A DNA stretch of 64,000 nucleotides, from the NCBI GenBank assembly GCA_021296265.1, contig JAGWAT010000006.1:1840-65839 (forward strand). Direction: 5' to 3'. Positions 26,049-35,118 of the stretch are shown here, piece by piece (the stretch's first letter is position 1; each line of letters begins with the position of its first letter). The notes below the pieces were generated by a model. That model ran no database searches. It had not been told where the DNA came from and worked only from the letters and a program-made list of their open reading frames with translations. The position numbers and the translations under genes were made by a program. The stretch comes from Alphaproteobacteria bacterium. Its GTDB lineage: Bacteria > Pseudomonadota > Alphaproteobacteria > TMED109.

Positions 26049-29000
26049 CTAGGTTTCCGTCCGGGCCCCGCGCTTGTACGTAACCGGAGCCGGTACATCG
26101 GCGCCAACGGTCCGGCGTTCGGCCTCGAAGTTCGCGAACAGCTGCATGATCGGTGGCAGGACCAGCAGGTTGAGCAGCGTCGACGATGCCAGGCCGCCAA
26201 TGATGATCGCTGCCATCGGCCCCATGATCTCGTGGCCGGGATTGTCCGCGTCAAGAGCGATCGGGAGCATGGCCAGCGCGGTTACGAGTGCCGTCATCAG
26301 GATCGACGGCAACCGTTCCACGGCGCCACGGACAACCGTGTCGATCGTCCAGGGAGCGCCTTCCACCACGACGAGGTGCCGGTAGTGCGACACCAGCATG
26401 ATCGAGTTCCGCAGCGTGATCCCGAACAACGTGACGAAGCCGACGAGGGATCCCAGTGACACGACGCCACCCGTGAGGAACGCCGCCACGACCCCACCTA
26501 CCAGCGCGAAGGGGAGATTCGCGAGCACGAGTAGCAGTGCCCGGCCCCGCCCCAGCGCCATTCTGGTCAGAATCATGATGCCCACGCCAGCCAGCACGGC
26601 AGCGAAGAGCAGTTCCTCCCGCGAGCGGCGTTGCTCGAGTGCCGTTCCCGCCAGATCGAAATACACGCCGCGCGGGAGGATGTCCGCTCCTGCAAGCGTC
26701 TCCTCGACCCCGCGGACCACCGCTTCCACGTCCGTGTCATGGATGTGGGCCGTCACGACCTGCAGCCGGCGGCCGCCATCGCGAAGAATGGTGTAGCGCC
26801 CGCGGCCCATCCGGATATCGGCAAACGCACCCAGGGGCTCCAGAACCCCATCGGGGCGCCGCACCAGTAGATCCTCCAGGGCAAACGGGTTCGCGCGATC
26901 GCTTGCCTCGAACACGAGAGTGACCGGGAACGGAAGACCGTCGCGAAACACCGTTCCGAGTTCCAGGCCGCCGTACGTCGCCTCGACGGCCTCGACGACG
27001 TCGGCCGGTGCGATACCGGCCTGTCCGAGGCGCTGCCAGTCCATGTGGACTTCAGCCTGGGGGCGCCCCAACGCTGCACGCACGCGCACTTGGCCGAGCC
27101 CAGGCACATCCTCCAGGAGGTCAGCGACCCCCGCAGCGGCGGCATCGAGCACGGCGAGATCCGGGCCAAAAACCCGGATGACCAGCGGTGCGGCGTAACC
27201 GGAGACCGTCTCGTCGACGCGTTCGATCAGGAACGTGTTCAGTTCCGATGCGAGACCCGGTGTCCGATCGAGAATTTCGCGAATCTGGTCGAATACCGCC
27301 TGCTGCTCAGCGCCCGACAGCGGTTCAAGTTCGACTTCGTATTCGGCGTAGTGACTCCCGTAGGTATCAGCCCCCCGCTCGGCGCGCCCGGCCCACTGCG
27401 ACATGGATCGCACCCCCTCCACCTGCAGGACCTGGCGGGTCAGGCGCGTGCCGGCGCGGATCGTCTCCTCGAGGGATGTGCCGGGCAGCCCGGACGTGTG
27501 AATCATGTAGTGCCCCTCGCGAAGCTCCGGGAGGAACGAGCTACCGAGGCTGGGCAGCAGCGCCACGCCGAACAGCGATCCGCCGAGAGCAACGACGATC
27601 GTCGCGCCCGGGACCCGCCCGAGGAGACGCAGTACCCAGCCGTAGGCCGGGGCCAGCAGACGAATGAGCGGCGGCGAGCGATAAACTCCGCGGGTCGCGA
27701 GCAGGGTTCGGCAGAGGGCCGGCGTTAGCGTCAGGGCGACCACCAGGGACGCAAAAATCGCCAGGATGTAGGCGAGGCCCAACGGCGCGAACATGCGGCC
27801 CGCGACCCCGGACACGGCAAAGAGCGGGACAAACACGAGCATCACGATGGCGCTCGCATGCACCATCGAACCGCGCACCTCCATCGACGCGTCAAACACC
27901 ACGTCGTCCAGCCGTGGCGGCGACGGAAGCGACAGTCTCTGCCGCAGTCGCCGCAGGATGTTCTCGGTGTCGATGATGGCGTCGTCGACCACCTCGCCGA
28001 GAGCGATGGCCAACCCTCCGATGACCATGATGTTGAACGTCGTACCGGTCTCTAGCATCCCGAGCGCAGCGGCAATCAGGGACACTGGAATCGCGCTCGC
28101 CGTGATGATCGCGGCCCGCACGTCGAACAGGAACGCCAGCAACACCAGCACGACCAGCCCGGCCCCGATTGCCAGATGCGCGGAAATGCTCCCCACGGAT
28201 CGCTCGACGTAGTGCGCCGGGCGAAACAGATCCCGGTGCACGAATACCCCAACTGCGGCAAGGGCCGGCGTCAGATTGTCGAGGGCCTGATCCAGGCCCC
28301 GGGTCACGGCCACGGTGCTCGACCGGAACTGGCCGATCACCATGAGCAGCACCGCGGGCTCGCCTCCCACCGTCGCCATGCTGATCGGGTGGGCGGCGCC
28401 GAAGCCGATGTCGGCGACATCGGTCAGGGGAATCCGGATGCCATCCCCCCTCGTGACGTGGAGCGCCCTGAGGGCGGCTTCCGACAACCCCCCTTCGCCG
28501 ACGACCACCGCGAGCGTCTGGTTGGGCGTGTCGATCCGGCCGGTACTCCGATAGCCGGCGGTCCGTACCGCGCGCGTCAGATCGTTGATCGTGACCTCCG
28601 CATGGGCCAGGCGCTCCGGATCGGGCCGGACCTGCAGGGCTTCGAAATCACCCCCGAAGACGTTGACGTCGGCAACACCCGGTACTTCCAGCAGGTGCGG
28701 CAACACCACGCGCTCGATCGTGGAGCGGAGGCGTTCCGGGTCCCGCTCGGCCGTGAAGCCGACGGTCATGACCGTCGCCGCGCTAGAGGACAGAGGGACG
28801 ATGGTGGGCGTGGCGGCCGACCGGTGAAGCTGGCCCGCCGCGACGGCGAGACGCGCCGCCACGGCTGCTCGATTGATTTCGTCGCGGGTGCCGTCCTCAA
28901 ATGTCAGATTGACAATCGACAGTCCGCTGATCGATTCCGAAAACGTGCCGATCAGGCGCGGCAGGCCCCGCAGGACCTCCTCGAGCGGGCGGGTGACCCC

Positions 29001-29189
29001 GGTTTCCACCTGTTCGGCAGTCAGGCCGGGCGCCTCCGTCTGCACGATCACCTGCCGCGGGGCGAACTCCGGGAAAATGTCGAAGGCCCCTTCGGACAGG
29101 CGCCACAGCCCCGCCGCCACCAAGGCAGCGGCCAGCGTCACCACGATCCCCGGATGCCGGATCGAGAATCTGACGATCAGGGCAAGCAC
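26049..29189 (-). CDS. RND-family efflux pump, CusA/CzcA-like inner-membrane subunit
   Basis: 1046 residues, the usual RND length. Residues 1-30 form TM1 (IVRFSIRHPGIVVTLAAALV), followed by FPEFAPRQVIVQTEAPGL and a large periplasmic loop. TM4 holds GEVVDDAIIDTENILRRL with charged residues for proton relay, as in heavy-metal-efflux pumps. The second half repeats the layout, ending with GFVTLFGITLRNSIMLVSHY. It likely pumps a metal cation or toxic compound out together with the adaptor and TolC-type protein encoded immediately upstream. The start is GTG, 4 bases after the adaptor stop. Cation specificity is not readable. Confidence 0.9.
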   Translation of the reverse strand: MLALIVRFSIRHPGIVVTLAAALVAAGLWRLSEGAFDIFPEFAPRQVIVQTEAPGLTAEQVETGVTRPLEEVLRGLPRLIGTFSESISGLSIVNLTFEDGTRDEINRAAVAARLAVAAGQLHRSAATPTIVPLSSSAATVMTVGFTAERDPERLRSTIERVVLPHLLEVPGVADVNVFGGDFEALQVRPDPERLAHAEVTINDLTRAVRTAGYRSTGRIDTPNQTLAVVVGEGGLSEAALRALHVTRGDGIRIPLTDVADIGFGAAHPISMATVGGEPAVLLMVIGQFRSSTVAVTRGLDQALDNLTPALAAVGVFVHRDLFRPAHYVERSVGSISAHLAIGAGLVVLVLLAFLFDVRAAIITASAIPVSLIAAALGMLETGTTFNIMVIGGLAIALGEVVDDAIIDTENILRRLRQRLSLPSPPRLDDVVFDASMEVRGSMVHASAIVMLVFVPLFAVSGVAGRMFAPLGLAYILAIFASLVVALTLTPALCRTLLATRGVYRSPPLIRLLAPAYGWVLRLLGRVPGATIVVALGGSLFGVALLPSLGSSFLPELREGHYMIHTSGLPGTSLEETIRAGTRLTRQVLQVEGVRSMSQWAGRAERGADTYGSHYAEYEVELEPLSGAEQQAVFDQIREILDRTPGLASELNTFLIERVDETVSGYAAPLVIRVFGPDLAVLDAAAAGVADLLEDVPGLGQVRVRAALGRPQAEVHMDWQRLGQAGIAPADVVEAVEATYGGLELGTVFRDGLPFPVTLVFEASDRANPFALEDLLVRRPDGVLEPLGAFADIRMGRGRYTILRDGGRRLQVVTAHIHDTDVEAVVRGVEETLAGADILPRGVYFDLAGTALEQRRSREELLFAAVLAGVGIMILTRMALGRGRALLLVLANLPFALVGGVVAAFLTGGVVSLGSLVGFVTLFGITLRNSIMLVSHYRHLVVVEGAPWTIDTVVRGAVERLPSILMTALVTALAMLPIALDADNPGHEIMGPMAAIIIGGLASSTLLNLLVLPPIMQLFANFEAERRTVGADVPAPVTYKRGARTET

Positions 29190-29193
29190 GAAA

Positions 29194-30321
29194 TCAGTCG
29201 TCGTCCTCGCGCATGATGTCGGCCCGAAACTCCTCGGCCAGCAACATCTGGCCGCCCCGGATCACGACGCGCACGCCGGACTCCAGGACCGGCTCCGGTA
29301 CAAACCAGCTGCGATCGAGGCGACGCAGGCCGCTCAGGGGCCGGCGGCCATACCGTCCGCCGCCGAGGTCGCAGTAGACCCAGACACCCTCACCATGGAA
29401 CAGGACTGCGCCCGCTGGCAGGACGAAGCCAGGCTCCGCGGCATCGGCCGCCACGAACGACACCTCGACCCGGAGCCCAGGGCGCAGACCGCCCCCCTCG
29501 GCCAGCAGCACGACCGCGTCAGGCCCCATGCCGGCCACTTCCGCGTAGCCGGGTCCGAGTGGCTCGGCGGGGCGAACCGTATCGCCGGCCCGCAGTTCTG
29601 CTCGGAATTCGCGACCACTCAACGGTTTCGGAAAGGCCGCCTGGACCAGCGCCTGGCTGCGGTCGGCCAACGCCTCCAGCAACGGAGCCCGGTCGGCCGC
29701 CGCGCTGGAGAAATTGGCACCCCACGCGTGCCGGATCTGCCGCAAGGTCCGGGCCCGGGCGGCCGTCTGTTCCGCCCGCACCATCTCCTCGTCGCGCAAT
29801 GCGCGCTCCGCGAGGTCCACGTCTGCGAGCAACACGAGCCCGCTTTCGTGGGCCTGCCGGAGGCGTTCGAGCCGGGCACGCAGGGGCTTTAGCCGGGCCT
29901 CCGACTGGTCAAGGACCAGTTCCGTGCCACGCAAGGCGGCGACCTCGCGGAGCAGGGGCGCCACATCGAGGACGGCACCGAGACTCGTGTGCCGATCGAC
30001 CCAGTTGGTCGCGCGCACCGGGGTCGCCACGATGCCGTTGGCCTCGGCCACCCCGGGCGGAAAAATCAGGACGCGCTCATCGTCGTCGAGTTCCAGCAGC
30101 GCCACGGGGGAATCATCGTCGTCATCGTCATCCCCGTCGTCATCGTCGTGCTCCCGCGCCGCTTCGTCGATCCCGAACTCGGCGTTCTCTTCCTCCTGGA
30201 TGTGCGGCAGCAGGCCAAAGCTGACGGCCGCCAGAACCTCCTCCGGGGCAAACCGCTGGAGCCCGTGCACGGCGGCATAGCCTCCCAAGAAGGCGGCGAC
30301 CAGTGCCAAAACTAGGCGCAC
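29194..30321 (-). CDS. RND periplasmic adaptor with an Asp-rich segment
   Basis: 375 residues with a GTG start. An N-terminal membrane anchor or signal (LVLALVAAFLGGYAAVHG) is followed at 57-70 by E-H-D4-G-D7, an unusual acidic run encoded by a GAC/GAT microsatellite around 30113-30148. Then come ERVLIFPPGVAEANGIVATPV, a helical hairpin of about 125-200 rich in Arg/Leu/Glu, and barrel segments such as LPAGAVLFHGEGVWVYCDLGG. The C-terminus ends in DDD. This is an HlyD/CusB-like membrane fusion protein linking pump and outer-membrane channel. The acidic run could bind metal (inference). Confidence 0.82.
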   Translation of the reverse strand: MRLVLALVAAFLGGYAAVHGLQRFAPEEVLAAVSFGLLPHIQEEENAEFGIDEAAREHDDDDGDDDDDDDSPVALLELDDDERVLIFPPGVAEANGIVATPVRATNWVDRHTSLGAVLDVAPLLREVAALRGTELVLDQSEARLKPLRARLERLRQAHESGLVLLADVDLAERALRDEEMVRAEQTAARARTLRQIRHAWGANFSSAAADRAPLLEALADRSQALVQAAFPKPLSGREFRAELRAGDTVRPAEPLGPGYAEVAGMGPDAVVLLAEGGGLRPGLRVEVSFVAADAAEPGFVLPAGAVLFHGEGVWVYCDLGGGRYGRRPLSGLRRLDRSWFVPEPVLESGVRVVIRGGQMLLAEEFRADIMREDDD

Positions 30322-30340
30322 GGCGCGAGCTCCCCCGGTC

Positions 30341-31708
30341 TCATCCCGTGTCTTCCGAGGCCAGGCGCCACGGCGCGCCGCGGGGCGCTGAAGCGTCGCT
30401 GAAAATGCGTTCCACCGCGAACTCGAGGTCGATCAGCGCCATCTGCCTCCGCCGTTCCGCCGCCGCCGCCGCCCGGCGGGCCGCCAGCAGCCGAAGGTCG
30501 GCATCGGGCCGGGCAACGGCTGGCAACGTACGCTGACGGATCGCGGCGTCGGTTTGCCGCAGGTATGCCGTCGCGGCCTCGATCTCGGCGTTGGCCGATA
30601 CGGCTTCCCGACTGGCCGTGGCCAGCTGTGTCCAGGCCGCTTCGGCTTCCGCGAGCACCTGGGCCTGCACCTCTTCGAAGGCCAAGCGTGCCTCATCCCG
30701 ATGCGCGAGCGCAATGGCCACCTTCGCGTCGGTGATGTCGGGCACCGGCACCATGGCGCCGGCCAGGCGCAGCACCAGGTCCTTCTGGTCCCACAGGATG
30801 CCCGGCTCGAGGGCAAGGTCCGGAGTCAAGGCAGCGAGCGTGACCCGGAGGCGCGCTTCTGCTGCTCCGTAGCCGGCAATCGCCACGAGCACGTCGGAGC
30901 GGCGGACCAAGGCCCGGCGGAGCATCGCGTCAAACTGGGCGGGATCAACTTCCGAAGGCAGCACCCCGGCCATCGGCGGGCGGACTTCCCGCCCCTGGAC
31001 TGCGGTCCGCGAGACCCCGAGGGCGGCGGCCAGCTCGGTTTCGGCCTCCGTGGCGCGCGATCGCACGGCATCGAGCGCCAGCCTGGCCGCCTGCGCCCGG
31101 GCGGCCGCAAGCTGCGCATCTGTCAGGCGGGCGACGCCGGCTTGGACTCCCTGCAGCAGCGCCGCTTCCACCTGGGAGCGCAGTTCCACTTCCTCCTCGG
31201 CGAACGCAATCTCAAGACGGGTGTGCTCAATCCGGACCAGCGCCTTCAGGATCTGGTCGCGCACCTGCCACCCGACGCGGTCCAGCGCCCACTGCGCGGC
31301 CACGCGCTCGGCGACGGCCGCGTCGGTCTTGGCGGTCCGCAGCGCTTCGCGCGTGAAGGGCCGCTCCACAGACAATCCCAGTGTCCACGGCGCCCCTTCC
31401 GTGTGGTACTCGATCTCCGACGCGTACACGAACGGCCGGTTCACCTGCGTCAACTGCACGTCCGCCATCGCGCGGGCTAGACGGGCCTCCGCGCGCCGAC
31501 GAGCCGGCGCGTTGTCGATGGCGGCCAACACGAGGACCTCGGCATCGATCGGCCCGTCCCCCCCGGGCAGGACCATCTGGAGCCGGTCGAACGCGGTCAC
31601 GTTGGGGTTTAGCGGCCGGGCCGGGACCTCCGGCCCCTGACACGCCGCCACCGCGAGCGCGCCGGCCACCGCCAACACCGGCGCACGGTGGCTTCGAACC
31701 TGGCTCAT
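30341..31708 (-). CDS. TolC-family outer-membrane efflux lipoprotein
   Basis: 455 residues. A lipoprotein signal with lipobox AVAAC lies near residue 23 (LAVAGALAVAACQGPE). Long amphipathic, Ala-rich helices follow in two halves (RAEARLARAMADVQLTQVN; ARAQAARLALDAVRSRATEA; AYLRQTDAAIRQRTLPAVAR), the pattern of TolC/OEP channels. It should form the outer-membrane duct for the RND pump. An ATG at 31708 and a GTG at 31711 are both possible starts. It ends 19 bases before the adaptor GTG and begins 5 bases after a small hypothetical gene. Confidence 0.88.
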   Translation of the reverse strand: MSQVRSHRAPVLAVAGALAVAACQGPEVPARPLNPNVTAFDRLQMVLPGGDGPIDAEVLVLAAIDNAPARRRAEARLARAMADVQLTQVNRPFVYASEIEYHTEGAPWTLGLSVERPFTREALRTAKTDAAVAERVAAQWALDRVGWQVRDQILKALVRIEHTRLEIAFAEEEVELRSQVEAALLQGVQAGVARLTDAQLAAARAQAARLALDAVRSRATEAETELAAALGVSRTAVQGREVRPPMAGVLPSEVDPAQFDAMLRRALVRRSDVLVAIAGYGAAEARLRVTLAALTPDLALEPGILWDQKDLVLRLAGAMVPVPDITDAKVAIALAHRDEARLAFEEVQAQVLAEAEAAWTQLATASREAVSANAEIEAATAYLRQTDAAIRQRTLPAVARPDADLRLLAARRAAAAAERRRQMALIDLEFAVERIFSDASAPRGAPWRLASEDTG

Positions 31709-31713
31709 CACGG

Positions 31714-31920
31714 CTAGTCCTCGCTCCGCACGGCCTCCGCAAGCCGCCGCTTCGCGCGACCAGCAAGACGCCCGAGCCGGCGCGCGGGCGACGGGTCGCT
31801 GGCGATTTCACGTGCTTGTTGAACCGCCGTGGCGGCCGTCTCGGCCGCCGCTCGCTGCACGCGCGGATCGGCCGCCGCCCGGCGGATCAACAGGCGTACA
31901 ACTGGCCCGATGAATGCCAT
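31714..31920 (-). CDS. Small hypothetical protein at the head of the RND operon
   Basis: 68 residues from the ATG at 31920 (MAFIGPVVRLLIRRAAADPR), rich in Ala and Arg, with a possible short hydrophobic start and an amphipathic helix. Its TAG ends 5 bases before the TolC-type start, suggesting it is the first gene of the efflux operon. No clear ribosome site precedes the ATG, and no family is recognised. Coding status is moderately supported by the tight spacing. Confidence 0.45.
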   Translation of the reverse strand: MAFIGPVVRLLIRRAAADPRVQRAAAETAATAVQQAREIASDPSPARRLGRLAGRAKRRLAEAVRSED

Positions 31921-32054
31921 AGGGGGGCAGCATACCACCACGCACTCGCCACCGGCCCGCCGAACCCCGCAAACCAGGCCCCGACAGTCGTCCAACCGGG
32001 TGCCGTCCATGATGCTAAACTTCTGTTCTCTTGTCGCTGACTACCACGGTGCCC

Positions 32055-32645
32055 ATGTTGTACCAATCCACGCCACCACTCATCGCGACGGCCGTGCTGA
32101 CCCTTTTCCTCACCGTTGGCGCAGCACCTACCGGCCATGCGGCCGAGTACATGATCGACCCGGGACACTCGTTCATTCAGTTCCGCACGCAGCATCTCGG
32201 CTTCAGTTGGCTGGTCGGACGCTTCAACCGCTTCGACGGGGGTATGAGCTACGACCCCGCGGCCGGCGCCGACACGCAAGGGATCCGCGTGACGATCGAT
32301 GCCGCCAGCCTCGACACCAATCACGCGGAACGTGACAAGCATCTCCGCGGCGCCGATTTCTTCAACGTCGAGGAGTTCCCGACCGTGACCTTTGTCAGCA
32401 CCGGCTTTGCCGGAGGCCCCGGCGGCGGCACGCTGACCGGCGACCTGACCCTGCTGGGAGTCACCAAGTCCATCTCGTTCGACGTGCGCCTGATCGGCGA
32501 GGGCGACGATCCCTGGGGCGGCTACCGGGCCGGCTTCGAAGGCACCTATGTCCTCAAGCGCCGGGACTTTGGCATGGACTACAACCTCGGTCCCGCCGCG
32601 GAAGACGTCGAGATCCAGCTGATGATCGAGGCGATCCGGCAGTAG
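32055..32645 (+). CDS. YceI family periplasmic lipid-binding protein
   Basis: 196 residues from the ATG at 32055 (an upstream in-frame start at 32031 is possible). A cleavable signal peptide (LIATAVLTLFLTVGAAPTGHA) precedes the YceI lipocalin-like beta barrel: YMIDPGHSFIQFRTQHLGFS, RGADFFNVEEFPTVTFVST, GDLTLLGVTKSISFDV and RRDFGMDYNLG. YceI proteins bind polyisoprenoid or quinone-like lipids in the periplasm. The cytochrome b561 gene starts 23 bases downstream, a pairing seen widely. Confidence 0.93.
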   Translation: MLYQSTPPLIATAVLTLFLTVGAAPTGHAAEYMIDPGHSFIQFRTQHLGFSWLVGRFNRFDGGMSYDPAAGADTQGIRVTIDAASLDTNHAERDKHLRGADFFNVEEFPTVTFVSTGFAGGPGGGTLTGDLTLLGVTKSISFDVRLIGEGDDPWGGYRAGFEGTYVLKRRDFGMDYNLGPAAEDVEIQLMIEAIRQ

Positions 32646-32668
32646 CCCAACAAGCACCAGGCAGGGCT

Positions 32669-33205
32669 GTGCTGTTCAATACCGGCGCGCGCTACGGAAT
32701 CGCGAGCAAGGTACTGCACTGGCTCATCGCGGCAGGGATCATTGGGTTGACCGGGCTCGGCGCCTGGATGGTCGACCTCAGCTACTTTGACAGCTGGTAC
32801 AACCGCGCGCCGGCGCTCCACCGGTCGGGCGGCATGATCGTGCTGGGCTTGGCACTCTTGTTCGCGTTCTGGAAGATTGCGTCGCCCTCGCCACCGCTCC
32901 AGGCCGAACTTCGGGCCTGGGAGCGCTCCGGCGCCCGAGCGATGCACCTCCTGTTACTCGCCGCGATGTTCGTCGTGCCGGCATCGGGCTACGTGATCTC
33001 CACGTCCGCCGGCAGCGGCTTCCATTTCCTGGGTCTCTGGGAAATCCCGGCACTCCTGCCCCGCTCGGAAACCGTGCGGGACCTCGCCATCACCATTCAT
33101 TACGTGGCGGCTTACGGCCTGCTGCCAGTCATTGCGATACACGCGGGCGCCGCGCTGAAGCATCAGTTCATCGACAAGCACGGAACCCTGCGGCGGATGC
33201 TCTGA
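32669..33205 (+). CDS. Cytochrome b561
   Basis: 178 residues with a GTG start. Four membrane segments carry conserved His residues for two b hemes: KVLHWLIAAGIIGLTGLGAW, HRSGGMIVLGLALLFAFW, GARAMHLLLLAAMFVVPASGY and the last around TIHYVAAYGLLPVIAIHAGAALKHQ. This is the short bacterial CybB type, which moves electrons between quinol and periplasmic acceptors. Clustered with YceI in one transcript, 23 bases apart. Confidence 0.93.
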   Translation: MLFNTGARYGIASKVLHWLIAAGIIGLTGLGAWMVDLSYFDSWYNRAPALHRSGGMIVLGLALLFAFWKIASPSPPLQAELRAWERSGARAMHLLLLAAMFVVPASGYVISTSAGSGFHFLGLWEIPALLPRSETVRDLAITIHYVAAYGLLPVIAIHAGAALKHQFIDKHGTLRRML

Positions 33206-33255
33206 GTGCGCCGGCTGCCCCCCGGGGCCGCGATGGGGGCGCGGGCTGGGCGCGG

Positions 33256-34047
33256 CTAGCGGCCGCGGAACACCGGTTTCCGCTTCTCGACGAAGGCCTT
33301 CGACGCCTCCAGATGATCCTCCGTGAAACCGGAACGGCTGTGGTTGCGGGCTTCCATGTCAAGCGCCTCGGACAGCGACGCCGTCCAAGCGCCGTTCAGG
33401 TTCTGCTTCATGTACGCCAGGGCCACGCGCGGTCCCGAAGCCAGCCCTTCGGCCAGCGCCCGCGTCTCAGCCTCCAGCGTGTCGGCAGCAACGACCCGGT
33501 TCAGAATGCCGAGCTTGCGGGCCTCGGTGGCCGGAACCCGGGCAGCAGTGAGATACATTTCCTTGGCCTTGCCGGCACCCACCAGTCGCGCCAGGAACCA
33601 GGATCCCCCGAAGTCACCGGACAACCCGACCTGAGCGAACGCCGTCGTGAGCAGCGCGGTCTCGTCGGCAACCCGGAGATCGCAGGCCAGCGCGACCGAA
33701 AGCCCGGCCCCCGCCGCCGGCCCCCGGATCATGGCGATCACCGGTTTCGGCATCTCGTAGATAACGCGGCTTACCTCCATGCGGCGCCGCAATGCCTGCG
33801 TACGGCCCTCCAGACTGTCGTCCTGAAGGGACCCCTCGGCCATACCCTTGACGTCCCCGCCGGCGCAAAACCCGCGGCCGGCACCGGTCAGCACCACGCA
33901 GCCGGTGTCCCGGTCGGCAGCCAACCGCTGCATCGAAGCCAGGAGATCATCCAGCATCTCGTTGCTCATCGCGTTCAAGCGATCCGGGCGATTCAGGGTC
34001 AGCCACGCGACGCCCCGGTCGCGCGTTTCCAGGAGATGTTCAGACAT
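33256..34047 (-). CDS. Enoyl-CoA hydratase/isomerase family protein
   Basis: 263 residues of the crotonase fold. LTLNRPDRLNAMSNEM is the N-terminal signature. The oxyanion-hole loops are GRGFCAGGDVKGMAEG and IRGPAAGAGLSVALACDLRV. The active-site helix reads FAQVGLSGDFGGSWFLARLV, with Asp in the SGDFGG position as in PaaG-type isomerases instead of the Glu of classical hydratases. The C-terminus EKRKPVFRGR is common. It could be an isomerase or hydratase of an unusual acyl-CoA. It follows the VOC/malonyl-CoA decarboxylase group on the same strand after about 95 bases. Confidence 0.9.
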   Translation of the reverse strand: MSEHLLETRDRGVAWLTLNRPDRLNAMSNEMLDDLLASMQRLAADRDTGCVVLTGAGRGFCAGGDVKGMAEGSLQDDSLEGRTQALRRRMEVSRVIYEMPKPVIAMIRGPAAGAGLSVALACDLRVADETALLTTAFAQVGLSGDFGGSWFLARLVGAGKAKEMYLTAARVPATEARKLGILNRVVAADTLEAETRALAEGLASGPRVALAYMKQNLNGAWTASLSEALDMEARNHSRSGFTEDHLEASKAFVEKRKPVFRGR

Positions 34048-34142
34048 CAGTGGTTTGCCTCCGAGGTCCCTCGACCTGCTTTGCCGTTACCGTTCAGGGA
34101 GGTCGCGGATCGACCCGGCTCCCCGCAAGATTCCTCGATCGG

Positions 34143-34907
34143 TCACACCAGCGCAAATCGCATACCGGCGACCTGTATCACATTGCCCGCTTGCGGAACG
34201 CCCAGCGCACGGGCATGGGCCAATGCCGCATCAGCGTCCTCGGCCCGCAACTCCACCCCGGCCAAACCTTCCCCTCGCCCATCGGAAGCCGCGACAAATC
34301 GCAGGTCCGCGTTTGCCAGCGGCAACGTTGCCACGCCCGCTTCACTGCGCACCAACGGGACCTCCGCGATGGCGCTCCAACGCTCCGCCAAGGTGTCCGG
34401 ATCAGGACTCTGGACTTCCGCCGCCACGATCGCCGACACCACGTGCGTCCTGACATATGGCTGCCAATCCGGGCCCGCCGGATGCCAAGGGCCGTCCCCC
34501 GCATCGCCATCCGCCTGCCGATCGATCTCGAAGAATGCGCCGCCGGTATCCTTCGGATGGAGCTGCATGCCCTGAAATCGATCGTAGTCAAGATGATTAG
34601 CGACCCGGATCCCCAGCTCGTCGACCCGCTTCCGGCGCCGGTCCAGATCGTCGCACTGCGTGATGACCATGTAGCCGCCATCCCCGCCGCGCCGCTCCAA
34701 GTAACGGCCCGCCGCGGTGCCGGGCCGGGTGGGTGCCACCACCTCCAGGAACTGGTTGCCCACTGGCATCAGGGCGTTGACAAGGCCGTACTCGGCGACG
34801 GCGGCGTCGACGTAGCAGATCTCCAGTCCGAAGACCTGCCGCAACCCGGCGACCACCGGATCCAGGTCGGCGGCAACCAGACAGATTTGCCGAAGTCTGA
34901 GCTGCAT
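34143..34907 (-). CDS. VOC-superfamily (glyoxalase-like) protein
   Basis: 254 residues. The ATG at 34907 has a GGGGGGAA ribosome site; an upstream ATG at 34931 is also in frame but lacks one. The paired beta-alpha-beta modules of the vicinal oxygen chelate fold can be seen: RQICLVAADLDPVVAGLRQV and YVDAAVAEYGLVNALMPVGN in the first half, and FVAASDGRGEGLAGVELRAE in the second. A metal site and substrate cannot be assigned. It lies just after the small ORF coupled to malonyl-CoA decarboxylase. Confidence 0.8.
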   Translation of the reverse strand: MQLRLRQICLVAADLDPVVAGLRQVFGLEICYVDAAVAEYGLVNALMPVGNQFLEVVAPTRPGTAAGRYLERRGGDGGYMVITQCDDLDRRRKRVDELGIRVANHLDYDRFQGMQLHPKDTGGAFFEIDRQADGDAGDGPWHPAGPDWQPYVRTHVVSAIVAAEVQSPDPDTLAERWSAIAEVPLVRSEAGVATLPLANADLRFVAASDGRGEGLAGVELRAEDADAALAHARALGVPQAGNVIQVAGMRFALV

Positions 34908-34938
34908 CGCGGCATTCCCCCCTGAGGCCATGGCAGTT

Positions 34939-35118
34939 CTACCCGCCGAGCGCGACCGGGCTGCCGGAGCGCGCGGATGTGACCGGGGCCTGCAGGGTCG
35001 CAGGTGGGCGGACCAGGCGTTTCGCCACCCCTTCCGGCGCGGCCACCAGGGAGCGCGCCAAGGCGAAACCCTTCATATTCCGGTTGGCGGTCACGCGCGG
35101 ACGGCGGGTAGCGGTCAT
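34939..35118 (-). CDS. 59-residue small protein coupled to malonyl-CoA decarboxylase
   Basis: A 60-codon frame on the minus strand, starting at an ATG (35118) that overlaps the mcd stop as ATGA and preceded by AGGAGAGGAAA, a strong ribosome site inside the end of mcd. The product starts MTATRRPRVTANRNMKGF and continues with FALARSLVAAPEGVAKRLVR before a Pro/Ala/Ser-rich tail ending in ALGG and a TAG. It is basic (Arg/Lys) and has no signal peptide or known domain. The overlap and the ribosome site argue that it is made. I do not recognise a family. Confidence 0.6.
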   Translation of the reverse strand: MTATRRPRVTANRNMKGFALARSLVAAPEGVAKRLVRPPATLQAPVTSARSGSPVALGG

